Source: Oscheius tipulae (Eukaryota > Nematoda > Chromadorea > Rhabditida > Rhabditidae). From it: 64,000 bases of DNA. Made by a program: the position numbers and the translations under genes. The notes beneath the pieces are model-generated. The model was given only the letters and a program-made list of their open reading frames with translations, was not told the DNA's origin and did no database searches. How positions within the stretch are numbered: the stretch's first letter is position 1; the number at the start of each line of letters is the position of its first letter. Below, in pieces: positions 11,180 to 24,500 of the stretch. The DNA is taken from NCBI GenBank assembly GCA_037178975.1, contig JASJZH010000003.1, positions 3,658,001 to 3,722,000 of the forward strand, written 5' to 3'.

Positions 11180-12682
11180 ATGTCGTCCGGATCTGCTGAC
11201 AAAACAGCTCGTCAGGCATCTGCTCGGTCAGCTGGAAGCGAGAAGCCTGAACCACTTGTCGGTAAGTAGGGCTCATAACGGGAAACGGGCACGTTTTCGA
11301 GAAGGTTTTGATATTAACGTCAATATGTGGTCCTCTGGCTCCCGAGGTCTTTCTCAGAATTAACAAGAAGAGAGTTTCTGTTCAGAGTGATAAATGTCTT
11401 CTGTCAGAGATGAGGAATGCCTTTTCCTCTGAACCTCCATTACTGGAGCGTTGACCCCGTTTGTCAATAGCGTCTCTCAAAAACGACTCTGTGAGTGGTG
11501 TTTACTGCTCTGTCCCTGGGGGTATCGAGGGGCTCCCCGAGTTGGCTTATCTGGGCCTGTTGATGGATGAAAGTCGCTTCCCACAAGGGCGGTGCTTAAA
11601 CAGACGAGTCAGCTATGCTACGCTCGCCTTCCGCCAAGCTCGTACGAGCTGGTTCCGGTCATCCAGATGAACCACGACCTTCCAGGATCAGCCGATCCGT
11701 CAGTGAGTCCATACTTTCTATCCCACGACTCTTGGTCGATCTCTTGATTAGGGGTTAGTTGGAGAGTGGCCTTGAGTCTACTGGGCAGTGAGCTGGGAAG
11801 CGCAGGGGGAAGTTGTATCAGAGAAAAAAGAACAGTCGCTTGATCATGTATAAGAGTTGTATTTTTAGCCATTGCCTTGTCAGACATGCATCAGCTGATG
11901 AGAAGTGCCCGTTCGGCCCGTCTTTCGACCAGGTTTGTTCTCTCCTTCTTTGTCGCCCCAAATCCCTCCGGACGCTCTCCGTTATTTTGATATCGAATTC
12001 ATCTGTGGTCGGCTCTTTTCTTCGCCTCAAGGGTCAGGTGAAGGAAATGGCCAGCTGTTATGGCCCGACACGGGCATGGGAGAAAGAGAGTCCCATTCCG
12101 CTCAATGCACAGCCCTCCGTATCCGCGCAAACGGTGTCGATCCAGGTCTCTTTCAAATTGTTTCTTCATTTATAAACTATACTTTTCCAGAGCACCCAGA
12201 TCACCAGGGTGCTGTTGTAGTTGTCATCTTCTTCAGGACGTCTGTGTCACTCCATCCACGGCCATTTTCCCTACAAAAGGAGGCCTGAGCATTCACACTC
12301 TGAGCAACACTAGCAATGGTCCGTGACACACATTCTCCCTGTTAACAATACTTTTCAGTGACACTGGCTGTCAAAATAACCTGTTCTGATAACGCCCTCT
12401 ATCGAGTGAATCCCGTCTTTGCCGTCCTGGAGCCAGGAAGATGCATCTCTCTCCATGTGAGCGCTTATCATTATTCACACGAATATTCCCACAGATCGGT
12501 CGAGTTGATGGACCGCCGAAAAAGGATAGAATCTGTGTACTTCTTCTAGAACACGAGGGAACGGGTAGTGCCAAGGAGACTTTCAAAGTAAGTTCAAAAT
12601 CCGTATCAGATAGTCGATTCAACAGACGGACAAACGACCGGCCAGTCTGTGCATACCACTGTCAGCTCTGGAGGACGAATAG
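11180..12682 (+). CDS. Major sperm protein (MSP) domain protein
   Basis: The 3' part encodes a clear MSP-type immunoglobulin-like domain: DVCVTPSTAIFPTKGG, SIHTLSNTSN, VTLAVKITCSDNALYRVNPV, FAVLEPGRCISLH, and GPPKKDRICVLLLEHEGTGS, ending SALEDE at 12682. In nematodes such domains form the sperm cytoskeleton (MSP) or related sperm proteins (SSP/MSD). The cysteine-containing TCSDN block is closer to the small divergent members than to MSP itself. The N-terminal exons are uncertain: a start at 11180 (MSSGSADKTARQASARSAGS) and other Ser/Ala/Arg-rich blocks near 11619 and 11885 suggest a basic low-complexity extension, but I could not join every exon cleanly. One intron in the domain lead-in would be only 28 nt. 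Confidence 0.7.
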
Positions 12683-12923
12683 AAGATTTCTGAAGATCGT
12701 AGAGACAAGGTTGTGATAAATAAAACGTGTGTTCAAAGAGATATTTATTATTAGAGAATGACTAGAACAGTCCTTCGTTAAAGCATAGATTTGAGAGGAC
12801 TATGGCAAGGTACGGGGATACAGGAAGGCACATTTTGAGCTTTTGTGACAGAGGGTCATCATGTATTGGCAGTAAAAGAAGATAGGGGGACCCGCGTGAA
12901 AGAACAAAAATGATTGTGATAGT

Positions 12924-15900
12924 CTACAACATCGGACCGTTATTGCTCGGGTTATAACTTTCGCCAGGGGCGTATCTCGTCTTCGTGTCGGCATAGTGAC
13001 CTTGTGGATCCCTGTTTTCTTTCAACTGCGCATGCTCGGCATGAGGACGATTTCTCTTGAAGAAGCCACACTAAAATTAGATTGTTAAGACGAAAATGTG
13101 GAAACTGACCCTCCAGAGAAGAAGGATGAGCAGGGCGAGAAGAGTCAGACCAATGAGCAGAGCCAACAGCCACAGCCACCAAGGAAGATCCCAGCCGGAA
13201 GGCTTATCGTCGACTCCGTGAATGCCAGTTGTTACCTGAAACAATTATAAGCTTTATATTGTAAAATGGACTAACAGCAGTGATTAGGGTAGGTTTGTGT
13301 GGCAAGTTGAACTTGGTGGAGGTTACTCGGACCAGAGCCAGAGAAGAGACATCTCCGTCAAAGACTTGCTCCTCGACTAAGGTGCTGGTAACCATTCGAG
13401 CGAAGACTTCCACCAGAACGTATTCTCCTTCCTGGATTCCGTAGAGGTCACACTCGATGTGAGTACAGCGGAGAGAGTTGCAATCAACTGTGGCTCGACT
13501 CAAAGGACCCTGGTAGTCGGTAGTTCCTCCAGCTGTCTTGCTTTGTTCCACGGCATGTTTCAAGTCGGTGAATCTGGCCTTGTCCGAACGGCCATCAGCA
13601 CTGGCAGCTCTGACAGATTCCGTCTTCTTGACCTTCTTCGACTCTGCTCGTCTGACCTCTCTCTTGACACGACTCTGTCCTCTACCATCGTCCTCGTAGT
13701 CATCTCCACCCTCATACTCTTCATCCGGAGTGTACTCATACTCGACCTTCTGCTTTGGCTTCTCCTTGTACTCGAAATGAGATCCCCATTTTTCTTCGGT
13801 CTCTCCATGTTTCGTCTGAACAGTTCTCTCTGGTTCTTCGTCCTCTTCGAGAGATTCAGTCTCCTTCTCTTCACTCTTGTAGTCAGCGACTGGAGCAGGA
13901 GGATCGGTTGGCAGATGCTCATTCGTTAGCTAAACATAACATAAAATGAATGATAAAGGTTAGCACTAACCCTAAGGTTGAGAGGATTGACATTCTGAAG
14001 CTGCTTGACTCGACATCTTCCCTTACGCGGATCACTGACTACGGGTTCAGTGATGATGTATAGAAGGTGACGACCCTGAGCAGAGAAGGACGGCCAGAAG
14101 ATGTCAAGAGTAGCAGAGTCGACTTCGGATGGACCACGGTTGGAAACCTACAAATGCAGATTTACAAATCAAATTATTATAACAAACCTGGAAGAGATGA
14201 CTGACGACGGGGCCAAGCTCTTTATCGTCGAAGATATCGGCTCTACTCTTATTGTGGATGGAGAAGGTGGTCTCCGGAGGATTGGATCGTCCATTTAAAC
14301 TGAGCTGATTCTTGAAGTCGACCGGGACTTTGAAGGTAACAGTGTTGTCAGCTCCAGTTCCTTCGGCTTCGGCATTGGAACTGTTGACGTAGGCCTTGAT
14401 TTCGACATCTTGAAGAGGTGGTTTCTTCTCGTCCGCTGTCAAACGAACAGTCGCAGTGACAGCCTTATTGGCAGGAAGAGGGTTTCCAATGTCACAAACG
14501 AAGGGCCAAGCTTCTCCTTCCTCTGGTTGGTTGGAGGTGGGGGAGCATGTGATCGGGACTTTGTCATCGCTGGATTGGACTCCACTGTATTCGAATGATG
14601 GAGGCACATCGAAGTACAATTTGGTCTCGTACGAGTCTTCTCCCCCATTTCTCACGGTCACGTTGATCTGCATCGTGTTTTCCTTGGTTCCGAGAAGGAA
14701 CTTGTCGCGATCACTGGAAAAGGATCTGATTAGCATTTCTAGATGGAATAACTTACGCGTTGGCTGTCACTCTCAAGTCAGGAATACAAACATCGTCCTT
14801 TCCACAGTTGTTGGCAATGTTGACCTTGTTTTCGAAAGCAAGTGGAACGGTCGTGTCAATAGCCGGCTCTAGCTTGTCTCCCCTCAATTTGCCAGTCTTG
14901 GACTCGATATAAGTGTAGTTGACAGTCCAATGAATGGGAGACAGCTTGTCTTTCATCGTCGAAGAGGCGAAGAAACGCTGCTTGAAGCACTTCTGTCTGT
15001 TTTTCTCTAATCGGACGCGTCTCTCGATGGCATTCGGATGATCCTTTGTCTTGGAACCAGCAGAAACTTTGATGTCGCGCTCACTTTGCTAAATTTGGTT
15101 CTTAGCTTGGTTTGATGCATAACTTACAATGTCTTTTTGGATAAAATAGGCTCTTGGCTCAGGAGAGTGATCATCGAGATGGTAGGAGAGAGTGAACTCA
15201 AGATCATTGGGAGTGTCTCCGACTCCGACAAACTTCAGACAGGTGTTGATTGTTCGACTGAAGCTACTTTATCAAACGTATCTCAGACAGTCTTACCAAG
15301 CCTGCTTGCCCAGTTTTGAATCGATGTCGCAGTTCTTGTCCTCAACATTGATGGTCACAGCATCGGCATCGGAACTTCCAGTGACAGTAACAACTGGCTT
15401 CGAAAGAAGAACTGCAGCGGAACCACTCTTCCAGCCTCCCGCAGCAATATCTGAACCATTTTCTTTAAATCTCGATCCAGAGTTCTTACCAGGAATGCCG
15501 TTTCCATCCACATCAACTCCTCCAGCGACGGAGAAGCCGAATGTACTGGCTCCAAAGGTCTTTCCTTCAATCTTTTGGGTGAACTTTTCACGAACTCCGT
15601 TCTTTCCACCATGCATCACATAAACAGCTCCTTTCTGTCCCGCCCCGGCATACGGTGCTCCGACGATAAAGTCATGGAATCCGTCCTGATTGAGATCACC
15701 CACAGCGGCCAGAGAGTATCCGAATCGGCCATACTGGTCCTCACCAACAATGGTCTGGGTTGTTCCAAAGGTTCCAGCTACTGTCTGGTAGAAGATGATG
15801 ATTTTTCCGATGTCGTATTGAGGCTTGCGTTCCTGAGTCTTGGCATCGAGAACAGTCACATAGTCAGTGTAGAAAGGACATCCGGTCACGATGTCTTCTC

Positions 15901-17209
15901 TTCCGTCTCCGTTGACATCGACCACAATGATAGAGCTACCACAGTATTGTCCAGGCTGCGAGCCATGAGTATCAGTCAGATTTAGTAGATGTCTCAACTT
16001 GGCCGTGTACAGAACAAGCTTTCCGGACAGGTCGTCTCCTCTCGGTAGACCGGCAACGATGTCATCATTGCCGTCGCCAGTAAGATCTCCAGTCGCGGTA
16101 GCATATCCCATCATGTCGTGATCGTATTTCTTATCGTGAGCGTAGTCCGTGTTCGGTCGATCAAGAATGTTTTTCAGACTCTGGCTGAAGATGGCTCCTT
16201 GCCAGTACCAAACTCCCGGAGCTCCGATGAATACACGGTCGTCGCTCTTATTCTGACGAGAAGAAATTGCTGCTGAGAAACCACATTCTCCGTAACCGAG
16301 ACGATGACGACCATGTCGAGCGGCTAAACATTGAAAATCAGATGAATAGATTGGAAGTACTTACGCTCTTGCTTGCAACTGGCGTATTCCTCGATTTTGT
16401 TGAATCCGTTCTCGGCATAGAAGCAGGTTCCGACTGGCTCAATGACCTCGAACTTGGAGAAGAAGTACTTGTATCTAGGAGCACACATCTGCAAGTACTG
16501 GGTTTCGAACAATAGTCAAAGTTCTACCAAAAGTTTGTCGTGTTTCTTGTTCGAGACGACAGCAGCTCCGAACGCTTGGTAACTCTTGTCCTCAATCGGA
16601 GCCAAGACTGAGCCATTCAGTCTTCGTTCATTTCCTTCTAAAACGAATCTTTCGATTGACCTTGATCTGCAGTTGTTTCTAATACTAGTTTCTTATTCGG
16701 TAGCGGCTCGCGAGCCAAATTAAGATGGAACGAGCCGTCCCCAGTTGGTCGTAAATGCATGAATCGCGTGTCTTTCGCTAGAGAAGCACCGACTGAATCA
16801 TCGATGACAGAGAGGAGAATGAAACCATCAGAAAGAGACTCACGTTTCTGATCGACAAGAGCTTCTCGACAAGTTGCCTTGTTCACAGAACAGACATAAA
16901 CGGCTCCAGGTCTACGGATGCCTCTCAGGTTCGGATTGGTAGACTCTCCTTCCGGAGCACCAACTACCAGACTGAAAAATGGATCGTCTGGCAGGTGCGG
17001 AGACAATAAATAGGCCCCTCGAATGGCAAATGAGACATCTGGACAACTCACACTGGCATCCCTTTCTGTTCATTGTAGAAGTCGAGAGAATAGCCGAAGT
17101 AGCCTTTCGGCAGATGATGAAGGACTACATTTTTCGTGTCGATGTTGAAAGCTACAACGCTGGACAAACAGCTGACGACCACAACGGCCCAGGGCCACCG
17201 GACCCGCAT
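12924..17209 (-). CDS. pat-2: Integrin alpha subunit, PAT-2-like
   Basis: Type I adhesion receptor that pairs with integrin beta; the nematode PAT-2 class acts in muscle attachment. Start at 17209 gives signal peptide MRVRWPWAVVVVSCLSSVVA, then FNIDTKNVVLHHLPKGYFGY. The beta-propeller holds FG-GAP repeats with calcium loops (DLTGDGNDD, DVNGDGRED, DLNQDGFHD, DVDGNG); there is no inserted I domain. Thigh/calf regions follow. An acidic stretch (EYEYTPDEEYEGGDDYEDD) precedes basic sites (RVKREVRR), probably for furin-type heavy/light cleavage. One membrane helix (WWLWLLALLIGLTLLALLI) is followed by the signature GFFKRN and a short tail ending NNGPML. Length is about 1,200 residues, as in the family. 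PAT-2 rather than INA-1 is chosen from remembered similarity of the N-terminus and the GPML end. Confidence 0.9.
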
Positions 17210-19574
17210 CTGAGAACGCTCAGCGCTGAAAAGGGCTGAGTAACAAGTGTGAGTCAGAGAACTGGAAAGAAGGACTGGTAGCATATTGCGCGGAAAGACC
17301 CTTGACCAAATAGTTTATGGGAGAGAGAGCCAAGGGAGTGACAGATCGTAAACGCAACAGCGGGCGCGACTGGCAGGTATCTAACCAATTGACAAAGCCA
17401 ATTATCCGGAAGAGTAATTATAAAGACACAGTTGATGGATTTCAATCTGGCCGATTTGGACAAATGGCCCGGAAAGGATTCGAGAAGAATAACACAGTCG
17501 GAGTGATCAATGGGCCAACGAGCCATTTCCATTGCGCGATCCAAGCCCGATAAGATCTACCACAAATGGTCTATTCACTAGCGAGTCAAAGAATGGGCCA
17601 GAGGGAACGCTTGCATAAGAAAAGGGCTACTCATAATAGAAAACTTGGTTGAAGCGAGTAGTGTCTCGTTGGTAGGTCTCTCTTTGGGAATATATGGAAC
17701 ATGTGGTCTGGGAGACAAAGGCCTAATCCACCCTCGTCCTCTTTCAAAACTCGAATAGGACACAAGAGTCACATCTAAACAAGTCCTGGGTGATCCCCTC
17801 GAACAGCTGTTTGTCTGCTCTCTCCGCCCAGCTCGATGTATCTCACGGATCCGAACTGATCCCACTCAAGATCTTTCCCCACTGACCTGCCCCTCAAAAT
17901 GCATAACTATTACAATTCTGAGAATGGAGGGGAGAAGAAAAAGTTCGAGCAGATGTAAGCAATATGGCCGAATCAAGTAAGAGAAACACAAGCGTAAACT
18001 CGCACATTATATTTGCTCTAGAAAGAAGTTAGGAGATGTGAAATGGCCGGCCATGAATAAATAGCACGGCTGCCACTTAGGGAGCGGTCGAGCCGAAACA
18101 TTCTCAGAAAGAGACGGTCAACATTGGGAGGAAAAAGATTTAGACCGGTTGATTATGCCTTAAGATGGGTTCAAGGACAGATAGTTTGAATCGAAAACGT
18201 GGGAGAATGTACCCGGGCAGGGTAGTTCCGAGTGTCGACCACGATTTATGTCATGTCAGTTCGAATCTGGCTTTTGGAAGCGCCGAAAACATCTGATCAG
18301 TGGGTTTTTAAATGAATGAAATAAAGAGAGCAAGGAAGAAGGTACGAGAACTTGGTCAAGCACAGTCATGCGTGAAAGTACTAGTTATACAGAAAAGCTA
18401 CAAAGAGGGGAGAAAAGGACGTAAGAGAGCCCCTGCCGTGGCATAAGCACAGATCGGCAGTGTAAGACGAGGCCACACAACAGCCCGATCAATGTGTCCC
18501 TACTTCTGGATACTGGGTGTGGTGACCAAGATCAGTCAATCAATTACGATAAAAGAGCGCACCTAAAACAGACAGTCGCGCTGCTGCTTGCGCATGAAAC
18601 GACATCGAAAGAAGAACACATTATGTATTCGAACGGATATAAGCGAGACAACAGGTTCAGTCGATTGGAGCGAAATTTATGTCTCTATAAAAGGATTGAG
18701 GTTGTAAAGCAATGAGTGTCAGAAGGGAATGGATTGAGATCAATAGAGATTCAGTACTCTTTGAAATTGAGTGGAAAGGAACTGGTCAACTGCGAATAGG
18801 GTACTTCCTTCCCTTTATGGCAGTCACTAGGAAACGCCGAAAGAGGGAATACGAATTCTGCATAGATGACTAAGCGTTCCGCCAGTCAAACATATTTAGC
18901 TTCCTGTTAGCAACAGTAAAAACAAGAGAGCCAGACTGCAGAGGTTGAGGTCAGCAGTTGCTGCCACAAAACACCCACGCTGCCACGCTGTGTGATGCCA
19001 AGAGGGACTTGCGAAAGAGCCCTCGATCCAGGTGCTCTGGGGGAACATTCTGACAAGCCGATAGCTTCATAGAACCTTTAAGTCACACATGTGATTATCA
19101 AGGAATCAAGTGAAGTGGGAAAAGTAGTCGTGTCCACAGCTGGTCAGCGGGGAGTCGGCTGTCACTAGCCGCCATAGGCGTCGTCATTATCTCATTGGAT
19201 TTGGGTCTTTAACGAGCCCCCACACGCACAATCCAATCTTCTCTATCGAATAGACCGACTGAGGAGAAAAGTTGAGAAGTCGACTAATAAAAGCTCGAGC
19301 CAGACGGAAAAAGCCGCCTGATATTGATGGAGGCCTGGTCTCTAGGGACTGTTTGAGCTCGGTGTGAAAGCTCTCTTCGCTAACATGATTGATTGAAACA
19401 GGTAAAACGTTTATTAAGGAATATCTTCTACCCTCTATGTCTTCACCAAATAGTATGAATATACCCGAACAGTTTGTGATAAGTAAAGCAGGTGTGTGTA
19501 AGTGATTCAAAAGGTTGCAATTTGTATCTAGAGATCGGTCAGAAATCTACAGTTCCTACACGGGGAGAAGCTCA
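17210..19574. other. Long 5' flank of integrin gene, no gene seen
   Basis: About 2.4 kb between the integrin start and the 3' end of the PIM-like kinase, both on the minus strand. Open frames here are short, with no domain or splice-consistent extension. It is probably integrin regulatory DNA plus the kinase 3'UTR. Confidence 0.4.
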
Positions 19575-21594
19575 CTAGGTGGCGGCCATTGGTTTGGCCT
19601 CAAAGACTGAAAGAGTCGGGGCTACGACTGTCATTTTTAAAGGACGATGCCGACTGGGACGAGAAGTGTTGGGATTGAGGGGAGATGGTCGACAGTGAAG
19701 AGGAATGTCTCCTCCAAAACTGAAGTCTTCGTCGGTGGAAGTTGACTCGCTATGGGTTGTCCGACGACGAGGAGATGGAGGAGGCGATTCGCGAAGGGTC
19801 GGCTCCTCTTGACTCGCGTTTGAAGAAGCCGATACGGTCATCACTAATGGAAGATGCTCGTAGCCTGAATCCATTGAATGATCGATGACAAAACACTGGC
19901 TACCTTGCTCGAGAACCGTGTCCAACTCGCGGTCGAATGATTTGAAGACCATCGATCTACGTCGACCCTTGTTGGTCAGATTGTAGGCAGAAGCACTTTT
20001 TACAGGACCCGACAGTTCTCCGAAACTGAAATTAGATTTAATTAGATACAGGGTTATAACAAACCCCTCTTCCTCATCCTCTGTTTCAGCAGCGGAAAAG
20101 TACATTCCAGTAGTAGCCATTGATACGGTATCCGCCTTCTCGAATCCAGTTGTGGCCAGACTTGCCAACGACATGTACTCGGCTAGAGAAGAGTTGGAGA
20201 TGTTGTCATATCGCGACTTCAGTCTGGACATCGACGGAAGAGGAGGACAGTCGTCGGTAGCAGTGGCCATTGTAGAGTCGCTGCAGGTATCTGAGCAGTC
20301 CTTTTCAACTGCAAGTGGCTCTTCCGTCAAGACGACATCGTTCAATTGTCGGTACTCCTCTGCTGCCTGATCAGCATCGATTTCACTCGCGTTCCGCCGA
20401 TCTGAAAAAAAATCTTTAAATGGCATCGATAGAGATTCTACCTTTTCTTCCAAGAGTCTTATCCAAAACTTGTTGGAAGGTCATGGAATGTGTCGGGATT
20501 GGGTGGCTCATCCAAGGGTGCTGCTTGACTTTGGCGAGACTAGCTCTGGACGAGCAGGCAGTCGTCAGACAAGACTTGATAAGTTGGCAACACTCTAAAA
20601 GGATTTGTTGCTTGTAGTCATGCAAGTTCTACCTTTGGATAGATACGTCGGGAATTTGACTCTTCCCAAGCAGATTTGGATTTCGTTTTTGAAGGGAAGT
20701 TGTCCGGTGACCAAAATGAATAGAAGGACACCAAGTGACCAGCTGGTGGCTTCCAGGGGAAGGTACTGTAGCTGCCGAAACCATTCTGGTGGGCAGTAGG
20801 ATCTTGTCTAGATATCTCTGATAGATCATTATTTCCTGCAAATTACCCCTTGAAACTCCTTCTTGGTCGCCTTTTCTATCGGAGCTGTGGCTCCGAAGTC
20901 CACTAGTTTGACTTCTCCCGTCCTCATATCCACTATTATGTTCTCGTCCTGAACCCTCGAACTCTTTTATCGCATCTTTGTAAAACTACCTTGATATCCC
21001 TGTGAATGAGTCCGTGTTTGGCATACATCCCGCAAACAGTGTCTACAACTTGACTGAAGATGGCTCTGGCTGTTGGTTCATCGAGTTTTCCATAGGTCGA
21101 GACTAGATCAAACACATCCATACATTTTTCGGGGCGCTCCATGACTATCAAGAATCCCTTCGAGCTGAAAGTTCCCTATGTTGACAGGTGTTCTCTTCCT
21201 CCCGAATTGTCCCCAGTCTGACAATTACGCCGATGTTAAAAGTGCGGAAAAGGCGTCGTAAAATTAATGCTATGCTTTGCTCTCTCGGTCGAAAAGCGGA
21301 TGTCTTACCTCGCAAACCAGTCGATGAGTCGAATTACTCCCGGGAGGTTACTGCATGTCTCCAAATGACAGACTTCCGAGGGAACTAGATGATTGTTACT
21401 CTACAATCAAGACTGTTGTCTCCTGAGGATAGATATTACCATAGTCCACTCCCGGACATGCTTATGTTCTATGAATTTAACGGCCACTGAGAGATTGTCT
21501 TGTATTCGAATGGCCTCGTAAACGACTCCAAATCCGCCTCGTCCAATCTCCTCGTGGACCTCATACTGTTTACGGAACTCTTTAACCGAATGTG
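19575..21594 (-). CDS. PIM-family serine/threonine kinase (PRK-1/PRK-2-like), 5' end unresolved
   Basis: Protein kinase of the PIM group. Glycine loop EEIGRGGFGVVYEA; VAVKFIE holds the ATP lysine; VPSEVCHLE and GVIRLIDWFA match the PIM alphaC region; hinge LIVMERPEKCMDVFDLV; catalytic loop LIHRDIKDENII; VDFG; activation segment GTRSYCPPEW, the PIM-type version of APE; then SWSLGVLLFILVTGQLPF. Unlike compact vertebrate PIMs it has a tail of more than 300 residues, Ser/Glu-rich with SPPPSPRRR, ending KPMAAT. A roughly 150-nt intron separates IDWFA and SSKGFLIVME. The first visible exon begins at 21594 after a TTTTGTAG acceptor (HSVKEFRKQYEVHEEIG); the initiator exon was not identified. Confidence 0.85.
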
Positions 21595-24500
21595 CTACAA
21601 AATATTTTTTTAGATCAGTATCTGACGACCAGTTTTTTGCAACAGGTCTCTTCAAACTAATTTTACTCTTTACCAAAATTCAACTTCACATGCAGTGGAT
21701 AAGAAAACGAACCTTTCTGATGAAGGAAGTCGACTTTGTAGGTGCAGCAGACTGTCAAATCCTGCAGTTTCCGTTTCAGCATCCTGAAAAGCAAACTGGT
21801 AATGGAGGATCTGATAGCAGCTGACACCTTTTATTATGGGACATGAGGGAGAATGGAATTCTTTTGGCCACCCGAGAATGTCATGGGTGGGACAAGACCT
21901 TTCCAAGGGTAGTAAACTCACTTCCAAAGGCGAATTCCCATAGAAAAGTGACATAAGTCTGGGAGATTGGACTTGAGAGACTCTCACAAACTTTCGTTTC
22001 AAATCTCTTTGAAAGTGATTCCAAAAAGTGTTTCTCTGATCAATTAGGAAGCAACGATTGACTCTACTCCCTCTCTGCACAACTCGTTCTCTCAGAGTGA
22101 CGTGACTTTGCCCAAAGTAACTGCCAAACGATGGTATCGAAAAGCAGACGATGTTATCGCGAGCGAAGGCCAGCAAAAAGACGAAAAAGAGGTAGATGAA
22201 CCCCGGAAAACAAGGCCCAATTACAGAGGAGGGAGGACCAATGTTCTGAGATTGTGTGGCTGAGGCCGAAAAGTTTAAAGCTGGGAGAGATAAACAAGAT
22301 GTGACCAAGATGCCGACATCCGGAGAATCAAGGTGTCAAATTCACAAAGAAATTTGCGTGTGGGAGCACTCCGGGGGTGAGAGGAGTCCGTTTGAACACC
22401 TGTGCACACAGCTGGCAGGCCAAGACATTTCCGAAATGTAGGTGGGAGATCAGACACAGCTCATTAGAACTGAGGCTTCTCTTGAGTCAGAAGGAAATGA
22501 CTGAAGGATTAGGCAGTGTTCCCGGAGGAAAGGAGCGAAAGGAAGTTGTTGGAGGTGCAATTGACAACCCATATGGAGAACAAGGGTGTGAGAAGGCGTC
22601 TCGAATTCCCAGGGGTGCTTTTTGGAGAAAGAGAAGGAAGAGAAGAGTTAATGTTGCGCGAGAGATGTCAAGATCTCACTCATTTGGAAGTGGAGTCTCT
22701 TCTGCTATTCAGGAGGGCCTAAAGGTCACTTCAGGGATTTTCGCGGAAGTAGACAATTGGGTGCGTCGGCGGGAATCGCTTATTCAATTTTCGAATCCGT
22801 GACTATTATTTACGGACATTTTGCTCCTCCAATCAGATCCGGGATTTCGAAGCTCGAGACTGTCAACACACTGTCCGGTTTCCTCTCCAAAAGAACATGG
22901 TCCGTTTGACCTGGCTCTGATCAAATAGTCCCTAACCAGATGGACGAGAGAACGAATAGTATTGGTCTAAGCAAAGAGTCAAGGAGCAGACGCATGAGGA
23001 AGATAGGATTACCTGCAGCATGTGGAACACTCGATATACTTACACTAATTTTGGAAAGTCTTCGATGATCTTTGGTTCAGTGGAAACCAGTAAAAATGTT
23101 TGGTTTCTACAGGATGATAATGCAACTGTTGGTCACTAAAAGGGTACTGAACTTTGTTGTTCGGGCATCTAATTTCTATTTTGATCTTCCCTCCAGGAAC
23201 ACTTACAAACAAATAAAATGATGAGCAAAGCTATATACCCTGCAGTAGAAACACATTCCCCGGTCTTTCCCAAACCACTACGTCAGCTGATGTTTTTATT
23301 GTGTTTCTCTTATCTTAATTGACCTATAAAATAACACTCTCCCCTTTTATCAAAAAAAAAATGGTACAAGTGTGAATCCCCTCGTTGGACTTGGTTTTCG
23401 AGATTTCCAGCATCCGTCGGACGGTGTTTGCCGAGCTGTCACGGCATACACGTGAGTTTGACGCAGAACTGTTATACAATCTTAGGATAAGTGTTATTTT
23501 GAGGAGAGGAAAGAGTACGATACGGCAGAGGGATGGCACGCAATGAAGGAGACAAGAGAGCAAAACAGATGCTACAGAGTCAAATGAGAGCCATATGAGC
23601 CGGAAGAGCAAGAGTTCATGGACCGATCCCTCAATGTTTTTTCTCCAACAGTACCCTTTGACAGTTCTGACAGCCGAAATGACGTCAGCGGTGCTCCCGC
23701 AAAGATTGCGGAACTCTTTGGCAGCACAAAGCCGCGCCTGTTCAGTCAAGAGCCGGCCGTGTGAAAAAAGACTGTGGAATTGGATAGAAGATCACGAAAG
23801 TAGGAACATAGACTCGTATGAAATGTTCCTGGTGCTAATTACCTACTGACAGTTTAGGTTTGGCCAAAACTGGAACAGTATATGCCACTAACAACCGGAA
23901 AATCTACCCTCTCTTAAACTATTCGTTCCCATGTGACCGTTCTCTTCCACTCCAAAAACAGCCTCTGGCCGGACCAAAGCCTTGCAAACAGCTGTCTCCT
24001 CGATGTGTTACGATGGGAAGTAAAAGACACCAATTGTTGTAGCTGATGGATTCGTTGGCAGAAAAAGTCGAGTACCTCCTTCATGCACAAGATTAATCTG
24101 TTGTTTCTTTTCAAAAGGTATTCCCTCGAAGTAACCCTTGTTTATTAACTGTGTTCAATGCAACAGGTTCCTCCCATACTGACCATTTTTTCAATTGATA
24201 CCACAGACAGCTTATGTAGATGTTGATCGTTGCGGGCGGGAATTGATAACAGGACAGAGTTTTTGAACCAAGGACGATAAAAGTACGAGCAGTGCTGTCG
24301 AGGAAAAGCTTCCAAAATAGCTACTGATTAATAGAAGAGAGATAAGAAGAGTCAAGAACCGACCTGACAGCTCGACGATGGATGTACATTGCTGCAAAAG
24401 GCGCAAAGACGTCTCTCGATCATGCCCCGACCACTATATAGAGAGAGCGAACTGTTTCTCAGAGCGTCGACTAATGGTCAGTGATATCATCGGGGGAACT

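Noticed and set aside
21670-22308. 212-codon open frame on the minus strand
   Set aside because: Begins at a non-ATG codon, low-complexity and hydrophobic in patches, no domain, and no splice link to the PIM-like kinase that I could support.
23324-23749. 141-codon open frame on the minus strand in the gene-poor stretch
   Set aside because: No domain, signal peptide or splice-consistent extension.
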